Made by a program: the position numbers and the translations under genes. From Zhengitettix transpicula (lineage: Eukaryota; Arthropoda; Insecta; Orthoptera; Tetrigidae), in contig JAYJMR010000081.1 in the NCBI GenBank assembly GCA_037074705.1, positions 53,476 through 117,475 of the forward strand: a DNA stretch of 64,000 bases. The letters run 5' to 3'. Positions 1 to 13,009 of the stretch are shown here, one piece after another. Numbering within the stretch: the stretch's first letter is position 1; every line of letters begins with the position of its first letter. The notes under the pieces are model-generated. The model was given only the letters and a program-made list of their open reading frames with translations. It made no database searches and was not told the DNA's origin.

Positions 1-48
1 AAGACTTTGTTATTTGAAGATTCTTGGTTGGTGAAATTCCAAACTTGT

Positions 49-64
49 CGTCGAAACGTCGAAA
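49..64 (+). repeat. Doubled 8-mer (CGTCGAAA x2) inside the monomer
   Basis: CGTCGAAA occurs twice back to back at monomer positions 49-64. In class B monomers a G-to-T change at position 50 breaks the first copy. With the neighbouring ACG at 69-71 this puts five CpG dinucleotides within about 24 bp of a monomer that is otherwise about 26% GC. In class B, TTCGA and TCGAA flank AACG as a short inverted repeat. The element is one of the best-conserved parts of the monomer across the array, so it is a candidate protein-binding site, but no known factor site was recognised. Confidence 0.85.
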
Positions 65-73
65 TATTACGAT

Positions 74-91
74 ATATTAATTAATATTAAT
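74..91. repeat. Overlapping AT palindromes in each monomer
   Basis: ATATTAATTAATAT at 74-87 is a perfect 14-bp palindrome, and ATTAATATTAAT at 80-91 is a perfect 12-bp palindrome overlapping it. Both recur in most monomers. Scattered variants replace TTAATTAA with TTAATAAA, TTATTTAA or TTAATTAT. Such AT-only dyads are prone to unwinding or cruciform formation. The right end of the whole array falls inside this segment, at monomer position 81. Confidence 0.85.
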
Positions 92-1256
92 AGATTAAGA
101 TTTTAGAAGTGCAGGTTTGAGTAATTTTTATAAAGAACGAGTCATTTATTATGAAATAAGACTTTGTTATTTGAAGATTCTTGGTTGGTGAAATTCCAAA
201 CTTGTAGTCGAAACGTAGAAATATTACGATATATTAATTAATATTAATAGATTAAGATTTTAGAAGTGCAGGTTTGAGTAATTTTCATAAAGAACGTATC
301 ATTTATTATGAAATAAGACTTTGTTATTTGAAGATTCTTGGTTGGTGTAATTCCAAACTTGTCGTCGAAACGTCGAAATATTGGGATATATTAATTAATA
401 TTAATGGATTAAGATTTTAGAAGTGCTGGTTTGAGTAATTTTTATAAAGAACGAGTCATTTATTAAGAAATAAGACTTTGTTATTTGAAGATTCTTGGTT
501 GGTGAAATTCCAAACTTGTCTTCGAAACGTCGAAATATTGGGATATATTAATAAATATTAATGAATTAAGATTTTAGAAGTGCAGGTTTGACTACTTTTT
601 ATAAAGAACGAGTCATTTATTATGAAATAAGACTTTGTTATTTGAAGATTCTTGGTTGGTGAAATTCCAAACTTGTCTTCGAAACGTCGAAATATTGGGA
701 TATATTAATTAATATTAATGAATTAAGATTTTAGAAGTGCAGGTTTGAATAATTTTTATAAAGAACGAGTCATTTATTATGAAATAAGACTTTGTTATTT
801 GAAGATTCTTGGTTGGTGAAATTCCAAACTTGTCGTCGAAACGTCGAAATATTACGATATATTAATTAATATTAATAGATTAAGATTTTAGAAGTGTAGG
901 TTTGAGTAATTTTTATAAAGAACGAGTCATTTATTATGAAATAAGACTTTGTTATTTGAAGATTCCTGGTTGGTGAAATTCCAAACTTGTCGTCGAAACG
1001 TCGAAATATTACGATAAATTAATTAATATTAATAGATTAAGATTTTAGAAGTGCAGGTTTGACTAATTTTTATAAAGAACGTATCATTTATTATGAAATA
1101 AGACTTTGTTATTTGAAGATTCTTGGTTGGTGAAATTCCAAACTTGTCTTCGAAACGTCGAAATATTGGGATATATTAATTAATATTAATGAATTAAGAT
1201 TTTAGAAGTGCAGGTTTGACTAATTTTTATAAAGAACGAGTCATTTATTATGAAAT

Positions 1257-2512
1257 AAGACTTTGTTATTTGAAGATTCTTGGTTGGTGAAATTCCAAAC
1301 TTGTCGTCGAAACGTCGAAATATTACGATATATTAATTAATATTAATAGATTAAGATTTTAGAAGTGCAGGTTTGAGTAATTTTTATAAAGAACGAGTCA
1401 TTTATTATGAAATAAGACTTTGTTATTTGAAGATTCTTGGTTGGTGAAATTCCAAACTTGTCGTCGAAACGTCGAAATATTACGATATATTAATAAATAT
1501 TAATAGATTAAGATTTTAGAAGTGCTGGTTTGAGTAATTTTTATAAAGAACGAGTCATTTATTATGAAATAAGACTTTGTTATTTGAAGATTCTTGGTTG
1601 GTGAAATTCCAAACTTGTCGTCGAAACGTCGAAATATTACGATATATTAATTAATATTAATAGATTAAGATTTTAGAAGTGCAGGTTTGAGTAATTATCA
1701 TAAAGTACGTATCATTTATTATGAAATAAGACTTTGTTATTTGAAGATTCTTGGTTGGTGAAATTCCAAACTTGTCTTCGAAACGTCGAAATATTGGGAT
1801 ATATTAATTAATATTAATGAATTAAGATTTTAGAAGTGCAGGTTTGACTAATTTTTATAAAGAACGAGTCATTTATTATGAAATAAGACTTTGTTATTTG
1901 AAGATTCTTGGTTGGTGAAATTCCAAACTTGTCGTCGAAACGTCGAAATATTACGATATATTAATTAATATTAATAGATTAAGATTTTAGAAGTGCAGGT
2001 TTGACTAATTTTTATAAAGAACGAGTCATTTATTATGAAATAAGACTTTGTTATTTGAAGATTCTTGGTTGGTGAAATTCCAAACTTGTCGTCGAAACGT
2101 CGAAATATTACGATATATTAATAAATATTAATAGATTAAGATTTTAGAAGTGCTGGTTTGAGTAATTTTTATAAAGAACGAGTCATTTATTATGAAATAA
2201 GACTTTGTTATTTGAAGATTCTTGGTTGGTGAAATTCCAAACTTGTCGTCGAAACGTCGAAATATTACGATATATTAATTAATATTAATAGATTAAGATT
2301 TTAGAAGTGCAGGTTTGAGTAATTATCATAAAGTACGTATCATTTATTATGAAATAAGACTTTGTTATTTGAAGATTCTTGGTTGGTGAAATTCCAAACT
2401 TGTCTTCGAAACGTCGAAATATTGGGATATATTAATTAATATTAATGAATTAAGATTTTAGAAGTGCAGGTTTGACTAATTTTTATAAAGAACGAGTCAT
2501 TTATTATGAAAT
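1257..2512 (+). repeat. Duplicated 4-monomer unit (2 x 628 bp)
   Basis: Monomers starting at 1,257, 1,414, 1,571 and 1,728 correspond in order to those at 1,885, 2,042, 2,199 and 2,356. The rare variant TTAATAAATA lies at 1,491 and 2,119, and the rare AATTATCA at 1,693 and 2,321. Both pairs are exactly 628 bp (4 x 157) apart. The four-monomer order is A, A with AATAAAT and GCTGG, A with ATTATCA, then B. The only clear difference seen is G or C at monomer position 121 in the first monomer. Confidence 0.9.
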
Positions 2513-5500
2513 AAGACTTTGTTATTTGAAGATTCTTGGTTGGTGAAATTCCAAACTTGTCGTCGAAACGTCGAAATATTACGATATATTAATTAATATT
2601 AATAGATTAAGATTTTAGAAGTGCAGGTTTGACTAATTTTTATAAAGAACGAGTCATTTATTATGAAATAAGACTTTGTTATTTGAAGATTCTTGGTTGG
2701 TGAAATTCCAAACTTGTCGTCGAAACGTCGAAATATTACGATATATTAATTAATATTAATAGATTAAGATTTTAGAAGTGCAGGTTTGAGTAATTGTTAT
2801 AAAGAACGAGTCATTTATTATGAAATAAGACTTTGTTATTTGAAGATTCTTGGTTGGTGAAATTCCAAACTTGTCGTCGAAACGTCGAAATATTACGATA
2901 TATTAATTAATATTAATAGATTAAGATTTTAGAAGTGCAGGTTTGACCAATTTTTATAAAGAACGAGACTTTTATTATGAAATAAGACTTTGTTATTTGA
3001 AGATTCTTGGTTGGTGAAATTCCAAACTTGTCTTCGAAACGTCGAAATATTGGGATATATTAATTAATATTAATGAATTAAGATTTTAGATGTGCAGGTT
3101 TGACTAATTTTTATAAAGAACGAGTCATTTATTATGAAATAAGACTTTGTTATTTGAAGATTCTTGGTTGGTGAAATTCCAAACTTGTCGTCGAAACGTC
3201 GAAATATTACGATATATTAATTAATATTAATAGATTAAGATTTTAGAAGTGCAGGTTTGAGTAATTTTTATAAAGAACGAGTCATTTATTATGAAATAAG
3301 ACTTTGTTATTTGAAGATTCTTGGTTGGTGAAATTCCAAACTTGTCGTCGAAACGTCGAAATATTACGATATATTAATTAATATTAATATCTTAAGATTT
3401 TAGAAGTGCAGGTTTGACTAATTTTTATAAAGAACGTATCATTTATTATGAAATAAAACTATATTATTTGAAGATTCTTGGTTGGTGAAATTCCAAACTT
3501 GTCTTCGAAACGTCGAAATATTGGGATATATTAATTAATATTAATGAATTAAGATTTTAGAAGTGCTGGTTTGAGTAATTTTTATAAAGAACGAGTCATT
3601 TATTATAAAATAAGACTTTGTTATTTGAAGATTCTTGGTTGGTGAAATTCCAAACTTGTCTTCGAAACGTCGAAATATTGGGATATATTAATTAATATTA
3701 ATGAATTAAGATTTTAGAAGTGCAGGTTAGACTAATTTTTATAAAGAACGAGTCATTTATTATGAAATAAGACTTTGTTATTTGAAGATTCTTGGTTGGT
3801 GAAATTCCAAACTTGTCGTCGAAACGTCGAAATATTACGATATATTAATTAATATTAATAGATTAAGATTTTAGAAGTGCAGGTTTGAGTAATTTTTATA
3901 AAGAACGAGTCATTTATTATGAAATAAGACTTTGTTATTTGAAGATTCTTGGTTGGTGAAATTCCAAACTTGTCTTCGAAACGTCGAAATATTGGGATAT
4001 ATTAATTAATATTAATGAATTAAGATTTTAGAAGTGCAGGTTTGACTAATTTTTATAAAGAACGAGTCATTTATTATGAAATAAGACTTTGATATTTGAA
4101 GATTCTTGGTTGGTGAAATTCCAAACTTGTCTTCGAAACGTCGAAATTTTGGGATATATTAATTAATATTAATGAATTAAGATTTTAGAAGTGCAGGTTT
4201 GACTAATTTTTATAAAGAACGAGTCATTTATTATGAAATAAGACTTTGTTATTTGAAGATTCTTGGTTGGTGAAATTCCAAACTTGTCTTCGAAACGTCG
4301 AAATATTGGGATATATTAATTAATATTAATGAATTAAGATTTTAGAAGTGCAGGTTTGAGTAATTTTTATAAAGAACGAGTTATTTATTATGAAATAAGA
4401 CTTTGTTATTTGAAGATTCTTGGTTGGTGAAATTCCAAACTTGTCTTCGAAACGTCGAAATATTGGGATATATTAATTAATATTAATGAATTAAGATTTT
4501 AGAAGTGCAGGTTTGACTAATTTTTATAAAGAACGAGTCATTTATTATTAAATAAGACTTTGTTATTTGAAGATTCTTGGTTGGTGAAATTCCAAACTTG
4601 TCTTCGAAACGTCGAAATATTGGGATATATTAATTAATATTTGTGAATTAAGATTTTAGAAGTGCAGGTTTGACTAATTTTTATAAAGAACGAGTCATTT
4701 ATTATGAAATAAGACTTTGTTATTTGAAGATTCTTGGTTGGTGAAATTCCAAACTTGTCTTCGAAACGTCGAAATATTACGATATATTAATTAATATTAA
4801 TAGATTAAGATTTTAGAAGTGCAGGTTTGAGTAATTTTCATAAAGTACGTATCATTTATTATGAAATAAGACTTTGTTATTTGAAGATTCTTGGTTGGTG
4901 AAATTCCAAACTTGTCTTCGAAACGTCGAAATATTGGGATATATTAATTAATATTAATGAATTAAGATTTTAGAAGTGCAGGTTTGACTAATTTTTATAA
5001 AGAACGTATCATTTATTATGAAATAAGACTTTGTTATTTAAAGATTCTTGGTTGGTGAAATTCCAAACTTGTCTTCGAAAAGTCGAAATATTGGGATATA
5101 TTAATAATTATTAATGAATTAAGATTTTAGAAGTGCAGGTTTGACTAATTTTTATAAAGAACGAGTCATTTATTATGAAATAAGACTTTGTTATTTGAAG
5201 ATTCTTGGTTGGTGAAATTCCAAACTTGTCGTCGAAACGTCGAAATATTACGATATATTAATTAATATTAATAGATTAAGATTTTAGAAGTGCAGGTTTG
5301 AGTAATTTTTATAAAGAAAGAGTCATTTATTATGAAATAAGACTTTGTTATTTGAAGATTCTTGGTTGGTGAAATTCCAAACTTGTCGTCGAAACGTCGA
5401 AATATTACGATATATTAATTAATATTAATAGATTAAGATTTTAGAAGTGCTGGTTTGAGTAATTTTTATAAAGAACGAGTCATTTATTAAGAAATAAGAC

Positions 5501-6099
5501 TTTGTTATTTGAAGATTCTTGGTTGGTGAAATTCCAAACTTGTCTTCGAAACGTCGAAATATTGGGACATATTAATTAATATTAATGAATTAAGATTTTA
5601 GAAGTGCAGGTTTGACTAATTTTTATAAAGAACGAGTCATTTATTATGAAATAAGACTTTGTTATTTGAAGATTATTGGTTGGTGAAATTCCAAACTTGT
5701 CTTCGAAACGTCGAAATATTGGGATATATTAATTAATATTAATGAATTAAGATTTTTGTAGTGCAGGTTTGACTAATTTTTATAAAGAACGAGTCATTTA
5801 TTATGAAATAAGACTTTGTTATTTGAAGATTCTTTGTTGGTGAAATTCCAAACTTGTCGTCGAAACGTCGAAATATTACGATATATTAATTAATATTAAT
5901 AGATTAAGATTTTAGAAGTGCAGGTTTGAGTAATTTTCATAAAGTACGTATCATTTATTATGAAATAAGACTGTTATTTGAAGATTCTTGGTTGGTGAAA
6001 TTCCAAACTTGTCTTCGAAACGTCGAAATATTGGGATATATTAATTAATATTAATGAATTAAGATTTTAGAAGTGCAGGTTTGACTAATTTTTATAAAG

Positions 6100-9000
6100 A
6101 ACGAGTCATTTATTATGAAATAAGACTTTGTTATTTGAAGATTCTTGGTTGGTGAAATTCCAAACTTGTCGTCGAAACGTCGAAATATTACGATATATTA
6201 ATTAATATTAATAGATTAAGATTTTAGAAGTGCAGGTTTGACTAATTTTTATAAAGAACGAGTCATTTATTATGAAATAAGACTTTGTTATTTGAAGATT
6301 CTTGGTTGGTGAAATTCCAAACTTGTCGTTGAAACGTCGAAATATTACGATATATTAATTAATATTAATAGATTAAGATTTTAGAAGTGCAGGTTTGAGT
6401 AATTTTTATAAAGAACGAGTCATTTATTATGAAATAAGACTTTGTTATTTGAAGATTCTTGGTTGGTGAAATTCCAAACTTGTCGTCGAAACGTCGAAAT
6501 ATTACGATATATTAATTAATATTAATAGTTTAAGATTTTAGAAGTGCAGGTTTGACTAATTTTTATAAAGAACGAGTCATTTATTATGAAATAAGACTTT
6601 GTTATTTGAAGATTCTTGGTTGGTGAAATTCCAAACTTGTCTTCGAAACGTCGAAATATTGGGATATATTAATTAATATTAATGAATTAAGATTTTAGAA
6701 GTGCAGGTTTGACTAATTTTTATAAAGAACGAGTCATTTATTATGAAATAAGACCTTGTTATTTGAAGATTCTTGGTTGGTGAAATTCCAAACTTGTCGT
6801 CGAAACGTCGAAATATTACGATATATTAATTAATATTAATAGATTAAGATTTTAGAAGTGCAGGTTTGAGTAATTTTTATAAAGAACGAGTCATTTATTA
6901 TGAAATAAGACTTTGTTATTTGAAGATTCTTGGTTGGTGAAATTCCAAACTTGTCGTCGAAACGTCGAAATATTACGATATATTAATTAATATTAATAGA
7001 TTAAGATTTTTGAAGTGCAGGTTTGACTAATTTTTATAAAGAACGTATCATTTATTATGAAATAAGACTTTGTTATTTGAAGATTCTTGGTTGGTGAAAT
7101 TCCAAACTTGTCTTCGAAACGTCGAAATATTGGGATATATTAAATAATATTAATAAATTAAGATTTTAGAAGTGCTGGTTTGAGTAATTTTTATAAAGAA
7201 CGAGACATTTATTATAAAATAAGACTTTGTTATTTGAAGATTCTTGGTTGGTGAAATTCCAAACTTGTCTTCGAAACGTCGAAATATTGGGATATATTAA
7301 TTAATATTAATGAATTAAGATTTTAGAAGTGCAGGTTTGACTAATTTTTATAAAGAACGAGTCATTTATTATGAAATAAGACTTTGTTATTTGAAGATTC
7401 TTGGTTGGTGAAATTCCAAACTTGTCGTCGAAACGTCGAAATATTACGATATATTAATTAATATTAATAGATTAAGATTTTAGAAGTGCAGGTTTGAGTA
7501 ATTTTTTAAAGAACGAGTCATTTATTATGAAATAAGACTTTGTTATTTGAAGATTCTTGGTTGGTGAAATTCCAAACTTGTCTTCGAAACGTCGAAATAT
7601 TGGGATATATTAATTAATATTAATGAATTAAGATTTTAGAAGTGCAGGTTTGACTAATTTTTATAAAGAACGAGTCATTTATTATGAAATAAGACTTTGT
7701 TATTTGAAGATTCTTGGTTGGTGAAATTCCAAACTTGTCTTCGAAACGTCGAAATATTGGGATATATTAATTAAAATTAATGAATTAAGATTTTAGAAGT
7801 GCAGGTTTGACTAATTTTTATAAAGAACGAGTCATTTATTATGAAATAAGACTTTGTTATTTGAAGATTCTTGGTTGGTGAAATTCCAAACTTGTGATCG
7901 AAACGTCGAAATATTGGGATATATTAATTAATATTAATGAATTAAGATTTTAGAAGTGCAGGTTTGAGTAATTTTTATAAAGAACGAGTCATTTATTATG
8001 AAATAAGACTTTGTTATTTGAAGATTCTTGGTTGGTGAAATTCCAAACTTGTCTTCGAAACGTCGAAATATTGGGATATATTAATTAATATTAATGAATT
8101 AAGATTTTAGAAGTGCACGTTTGACTAATTTTTATAAAGAACGGGTCATTTATTATGAAATAAGACTTTGTTATTTGAAGATTCTTGGTTGGTGAAATTC
8201 CAAACTTGTCTTCGAAACGTCGAAATATTGGGATATATTAATTAATATTAATGAATTAAGATTTTAGAAGTGCAGGTTTGACTAATTTTTATAAAGAACG
8301 AGTTATTTATTATGAAATAAGACTTTGTTATTTGAAGATTCTTGGTTGGTGAAATTCCAAACTTGTCTTCGAAACGTCGAAATATTGGGATATATTAATT
8401 AATATTAATGAATTAAGATTTTAGAAGTGCAGGTTTGACTAATTTTTATAAAGAACGAGTCATTTATTATGAAATAAGACTTTGTTATTTGAAGATTCTT
8501 GGTTGGTGAAATTCCAAACTTGTCTTCGAAACGTCGAAATATTGGGATATATTAATTAATATTAATGAATTAAGATTTAAGAAGTGCAGGATTGACTAAT
8601 TTTTATAAAGAACGAGTCATTTATTATGAAATAAGACTTTGTTATTTGAAGATTCTTGGTTGGTGAAATTCCAAACTTGTCTTCGAAACGTCGAAATATT
8701 GGGATATATTAATTAATATTAATGAATTAAGATTTTAGAAGTGCAGGTTTGAGTAATTTTTATAAAGAACGAGTCATTTATTATGAAATAAGACTTTGTT
8801 ATTTGAAGATTCTTGGTTGGTGAAATTCCAAACTTGTCTTCGAAACGTCGAAATATTGGGATATATTAATTAATATTAATGAATTAAGATTTTAGAAGTG
8901 CAGGTTTGACTAATTTTTATAAAGAACGAGTCATTTATTATGAAATAAGACTTTGTTATTTGAAGATTCTTGGTTGGTGAAATTCCAAACTTGTCTTCGA

Positions 9001-12000
9001 AACGTCGAAATATTGGGATATATTAATTAATATTAATGAATTAAGATTTTAGAAGTGCAGGTTTGACTAATTTTTATAAAGAACGAGTCATTTATTATGA
9101 AATAAGACTTTGTTATTTGAAGATTCTTGGTTGGTGAAATTCCAAACTTGTCTTCGAAACGTCGAAATATTGGGATATATTAATTAATATTAATGAATTA
9201 AGATTTTAGAAGTGCTGGTTTGAGTAATTTTTATAAAGAACGAGTCATTTATTATGAAATAAGACTTTGTTATTTGAAGATTCTTGGTTGGTGAAATTCC
9301 AAACTTGTCTTCGAAACGTCGAAATATTGGGATATATTAATTAATATTCATGAATTAAGATTTTAGAAGTGCAGGTTTGACTAATTTTTATAAAGAACGA
9401 GTCATTTATTATGAAATAAGACTTTGTTATTTGAAGATTCTTGGTTGGTGAAATTCCAAACTTGTCTTCGAAACGTCGAAATATTGGGATATATTAATTA
9501 ATATTAATGAATTAAGATTTTAGAAGTGCTGGTTTGAGTAATTTTTATAATGAACGAGTCATTTATTATGAAATAAGACTTTGTTATTTGAAGATTCTTG
9601 GTTGGTGAAATTCCAAACTTGTCTTCGAAACGTCGAAATATTGGGATATATTAATTAATATTAATGAATTAAGATTTTAGAAGTGCAGGTTTGACTAATT
9701 TTTATAAAGAACGAGTCATTTATTATGAAATAAGACTTTGTTATTTGAAGATTCTTGGTTGGTGAAATTCCAAACTTGTCTTCGAAACGTCGAAATATTG
9801 GGATATATTAATTAATATTAATGAATTAAGATTTTAGAAGTGCAGGTTTGACTAATTTTTATAAAGAACGAGTCATTTATTATGAAATAAGACTTTGTTA
9901 TTTGAAGATTCTTGGTTGGTGAAATTCCAAACTTGTCTTCGAAACGTCGAAATATTGGGATATATTAATTAATATTAATGAATTAAGATTTTAGAAGTGC
10001 AAGTTTGAGTAATTTTTATAAAGAACGAGTCATTTATTATGAAATAAGACTTTGTTATTTGAAGATTCTTGGTTGGTGAAATTCCAAACTTGTCTTCGAA
10101 ACGTCGAAATATTGGGATATATTAATTAATATTAATGAATTAAGATTTTAGAAGTGCAGGTTTGACTAATTTTTATAAAGAACGAGTCATTTATTATGAA
10201 ATAAGACTTTGTTATTTGAAGATTCTTGGTTGGTGAAATTCCAAACTTGTCTTCGAAACGTCGAAATATTGGGATATATTAATTAATATTAATGAATTAA
10301 GATTTTAGAAGTGCAGGTTTGACTAATTTTTATAAAGAACGAGTCATTTATTATGAAATAAGACTTTGTTATTTGAAGATTCTTGGTTGGTGAAATTCCA
10401 AACTTGTCTTCGAAACGTCGAAATATTGGGATATATTAATTAATATTAATGAATTAAGATTTTAGAAGTGCAGGTTTGACTAATTTTTATAAAGAACGAG
10501 TCATTTATTATGAAATAAGACTTTGTTATTTGAAGATTCTTGGTTGGTGAAATTCCAAACTTGTCTTCGAAACGTCGAAATATTGGGATATATTAATTAA
10601 TATTAATGAATTAAGATTTTAGAAGTGCAGGTTTGAGTAATTTTTATAAAGAACGAGTCATTTATTATGAAATAAGACTTTGTTATTTGAAGATTCTTGG
10701 TTGGTGAAATTCCAAACTTGTCTTCGAAACGTCGAAATATTGGGATATATTAATTAATATTAATGAATTAAGATTTTAGAAGTGCAGGTTTGACTAATTT
10801 TTATAAAGAACGAGTCATTTATTATGAAATAAGACTTTGTTATTTGAAGATTCTTGGTTGGTGAAATTCCGAACTTGTCTTCGAAACGTCGAAATATTGG
10901 GATATATTAATTAATATTCATGAATTAAGATTTTAGAAGTGCAGGTTTGACTAATTTTTATAAAGAACGAGTCATTTATTATGAAATAAGACTTTGTTAT
11001 TTGAAGATTCTTGGTTGGTGAAATTCCAAACTTGTCTTCGAAACGTCGAAATATTGGGATATATTAATTAATATTAATGAATTAAGATTTTAGAAGTGCT
11101 GGTTTGAGTAATTTTTATAATGAACGAGTCATTTATTATGAAATAAGACTTTGTTATTTGAAGATTCTTGGTTGGTGAAATTCCAAACTTGTCTTCGAAA
11201 CGTCGAAATATTGGGATATATTAATTAATATTAATGAATTAAGATTTTAGAAGTGCAGGTTTGACTAATTTTTATAAAGAACGAGTCATTTATTATGAAA
11301 TAAGACTTTGTTATTTGAAGATTCTTGGTTGGTGAAATTCCAAACTTGTCTTCGAAACGTCGAAATATTGGGATATATTAATTAATATTAATGAATTAAG
11401 ATTTTAGAAGTGCAGGTTTGACTAATTTTTATAAAGAACGAGTCATTTATTATGAAATAAGACTTTGTTATTTGAAGATTCTTGGTTGGTGAAATTCCAA
11501 ACTTGTCTTCGAAACGTCGAAATATTGGGATATATTAATTAATATTAATGAATTAAGATTTTAGAAGTGCAAGTTTGAGTAATTTTTATAAAGAACGAGT
11601 CATTTATTATGAAATAAGACTTTGTTATTTGAAGATTCTTGGGTTGGTGAAATTCCAAACTTGTCTTCGAAACGTCGAAATATTGGGATATATTAATTAA
11701 TATTAATGAATTAAGATTTTAGAAGTGCAGGTTTGACTAATTTTTATAAAGAACGAGTCATTTATTATGAAATAAGACTTTGTTATTTGAAGATTCATGG
11801 TTGGTGAAATTCCAAACTTGTCTGCGAAACGTCGAAATATTGGGATATATTAATTAATATTAATGAATTAAGATTTTAGAAGTGCAGGTTTGACTAATTT
11901 TTATAAAGAACGAGTCATTTATTATGAAATAAGACTTTGTTATTTGAAGATTCTTGGTTGGTGAAATTCCAAACTTGTCTTCGAAACGTCGAAATATTGG

Positions 12001-12860
12001 GATATATTAATTAATATTAATGAATTAAGATTTTAGAAGTGCAGGTTTGACTAATTTTTATAAAGAACGAGTCATTTATTATGAAATAAGACTTTGTTAT
12101 TTGAAGATTCTTGGTTGGTGAAATTCCAAACTTGTCTTCGAAACGTCGAAATATTGGGATATATTAATTAATATTAATGAATTAAGATTTTAGAAGTGCA
12201 GGTTTGAGTAATTTTTATAAAGAACGAGTCATTTATTATGAAATAAGACTTTGTTATTTGAAGATTCTTGGTTGGTGAAATTCCAAACTTGTCTTCGAAA
12301 CGTCGAAATATTGGGATATATTAATTAATATTAATGAATTAAGATTTTAGAAGTGCAGGTTTGACTAATTTTTATAAAGAACGAGTCATTTATTATGAAA
12401 TAAGACTTTGTTATTTGAAGATTCTTGGTTGGTGAAATTCCGAACTTGTCTTCGAAACGTCGAAATATTGGGATATATTCATTAATATTAATGAATTAAG
12501 ATTTTAGAAGTGCAGGTTTGACTAATTTTTATAAAGAACGAGTCATTTATTATGAAATAAGACTTTGTTATTTGAAGATTCTTGGTTGGTGAAATTCCAA
12601 ACTTGTCTTCGAAACGTCGAAATATTGGGATATATTAATTAATATTAATGAATTAAGATTTTAGAAGTGCTGGTTTGAGTAATTTTTTAAAGAACGAGTC
12701 ATTTATTATGAAATAAGACTTTGTTATTTGAAGATTCTTTGTTGGTGAAATTCCAAACTTGTCTTCGAAACGTCGAAATATTGGGATATATTAATTAATA
12801 TTAATGAATTAAGATTTTAGAAGTGCAGGTTTGACTAATTTTTATAAAGAAAGAGTCATT
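6100..12860 (+). repeat. Large duplicated block, copy 1 (about 6.8 kb)
   Basis: Private variants in this block recur downstream at a constant offset of 6,907-6,908 bp (44 monomers): AGATTTTTGA at 7,003 and 13,911, CGAGACATTT at 7,201 and 14,108, AGTTATTTAT at 8,301 and 15,209, and AGATTTAAGA at 8,573 and 15,481. Further on the offset falls to about 6,436 bp (41 monomers): GCAAG at 9,999 and 16,436, and CCGAACTTG at 10,871 and 17,308. Three monomers were therefore lost or gained in one copy. The right half is almost pure class B. Boundaries are approximate, taken from where variants stop matching. Confidence 0.85.
9261..12401 (+). repeat. Duplicated 10-monomer unit (2 x about 1,570 bp), class B
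   Basis: Copies at 9,261-10,830 and 10,831-12,401 share three rare variants: TTAATATTCA at 9,341 and 10,911, TAATGAACG at about 9,548 and 11,118, and GCAAGTTTGAG at 9,999 and 11,569. Each pair is 1,570 bp (10 x 157) apart. The second copy is one base longer because of an extra G at about 11,641. CCGAACTTG at 10,871 and 12,442 continues the register into the next unit. Apart from the listed variants the monomers are nearly identical class B. Confidence 0.9.
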
Positions 12861-13009
12861 TATTATGAAATAAGACTTTGTTATTTGAAGATTCTTGGTT
12901 GGTGAAATTCCAAACTTGTCGTCGAAACGTCGAAATATTACGATATATTAATTAATATTAATAGATTAAGATTTTAGAAGTGCTGGTTTGAGTAATTTTT
13001 ATAAAGAAC

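Larger units (their letters stand above)
1..157 (+). repeat. Reference monomer (class A) of the 157-bp satellite
   Basis: This first monomer serves as the coordinate frame for variants. Hand count gives 41 G+C in 157 (about 26%), with 28 G against 13 C on the plus strand. Landmarks are a doubled 8-mer at 49-64, overlapping AT palindromes at 74-91, TATAAAG at 129-135 and TTTATT at 145-150. Class B monomers differ by G50T, A69G, C70G and AG to GA at 92-93, and usually carry C at 121. Other recurrent variants are A113T, T129C, A136T, A140T, G141A, and G16A/A17T or G16T/A17T/A20T. These variants travel together and allow higher-order units to be traced. Confidence 0.95.
1..6100 (+). repeat. Array segment with interspersed class A and class B monomers
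   Basis: The first 6.1 kb alternates irregularly between class A (GTCGTCG with ATTACGAT) and class B (GTCTTCG with ATTGGGAT). Class A dominates to about 3.4 kb and class B from about 3.5 to 4.7 kb. Single-monomer variants such as CATAAAGTACGTATC appear at intervals, for example near 1,693, 2,321, 4,837 and 5,935. Apart from the 628-bp tetramer I do not see a stable higher-order unit. There is no gene here. Confidence 0.8.

Noticed and set aside
49..72. CENP-B box
   Set aside because: TTCG followed by GAAACG resembles part of the motif, but the required A and CGGG positions are absent in both monomer classes.
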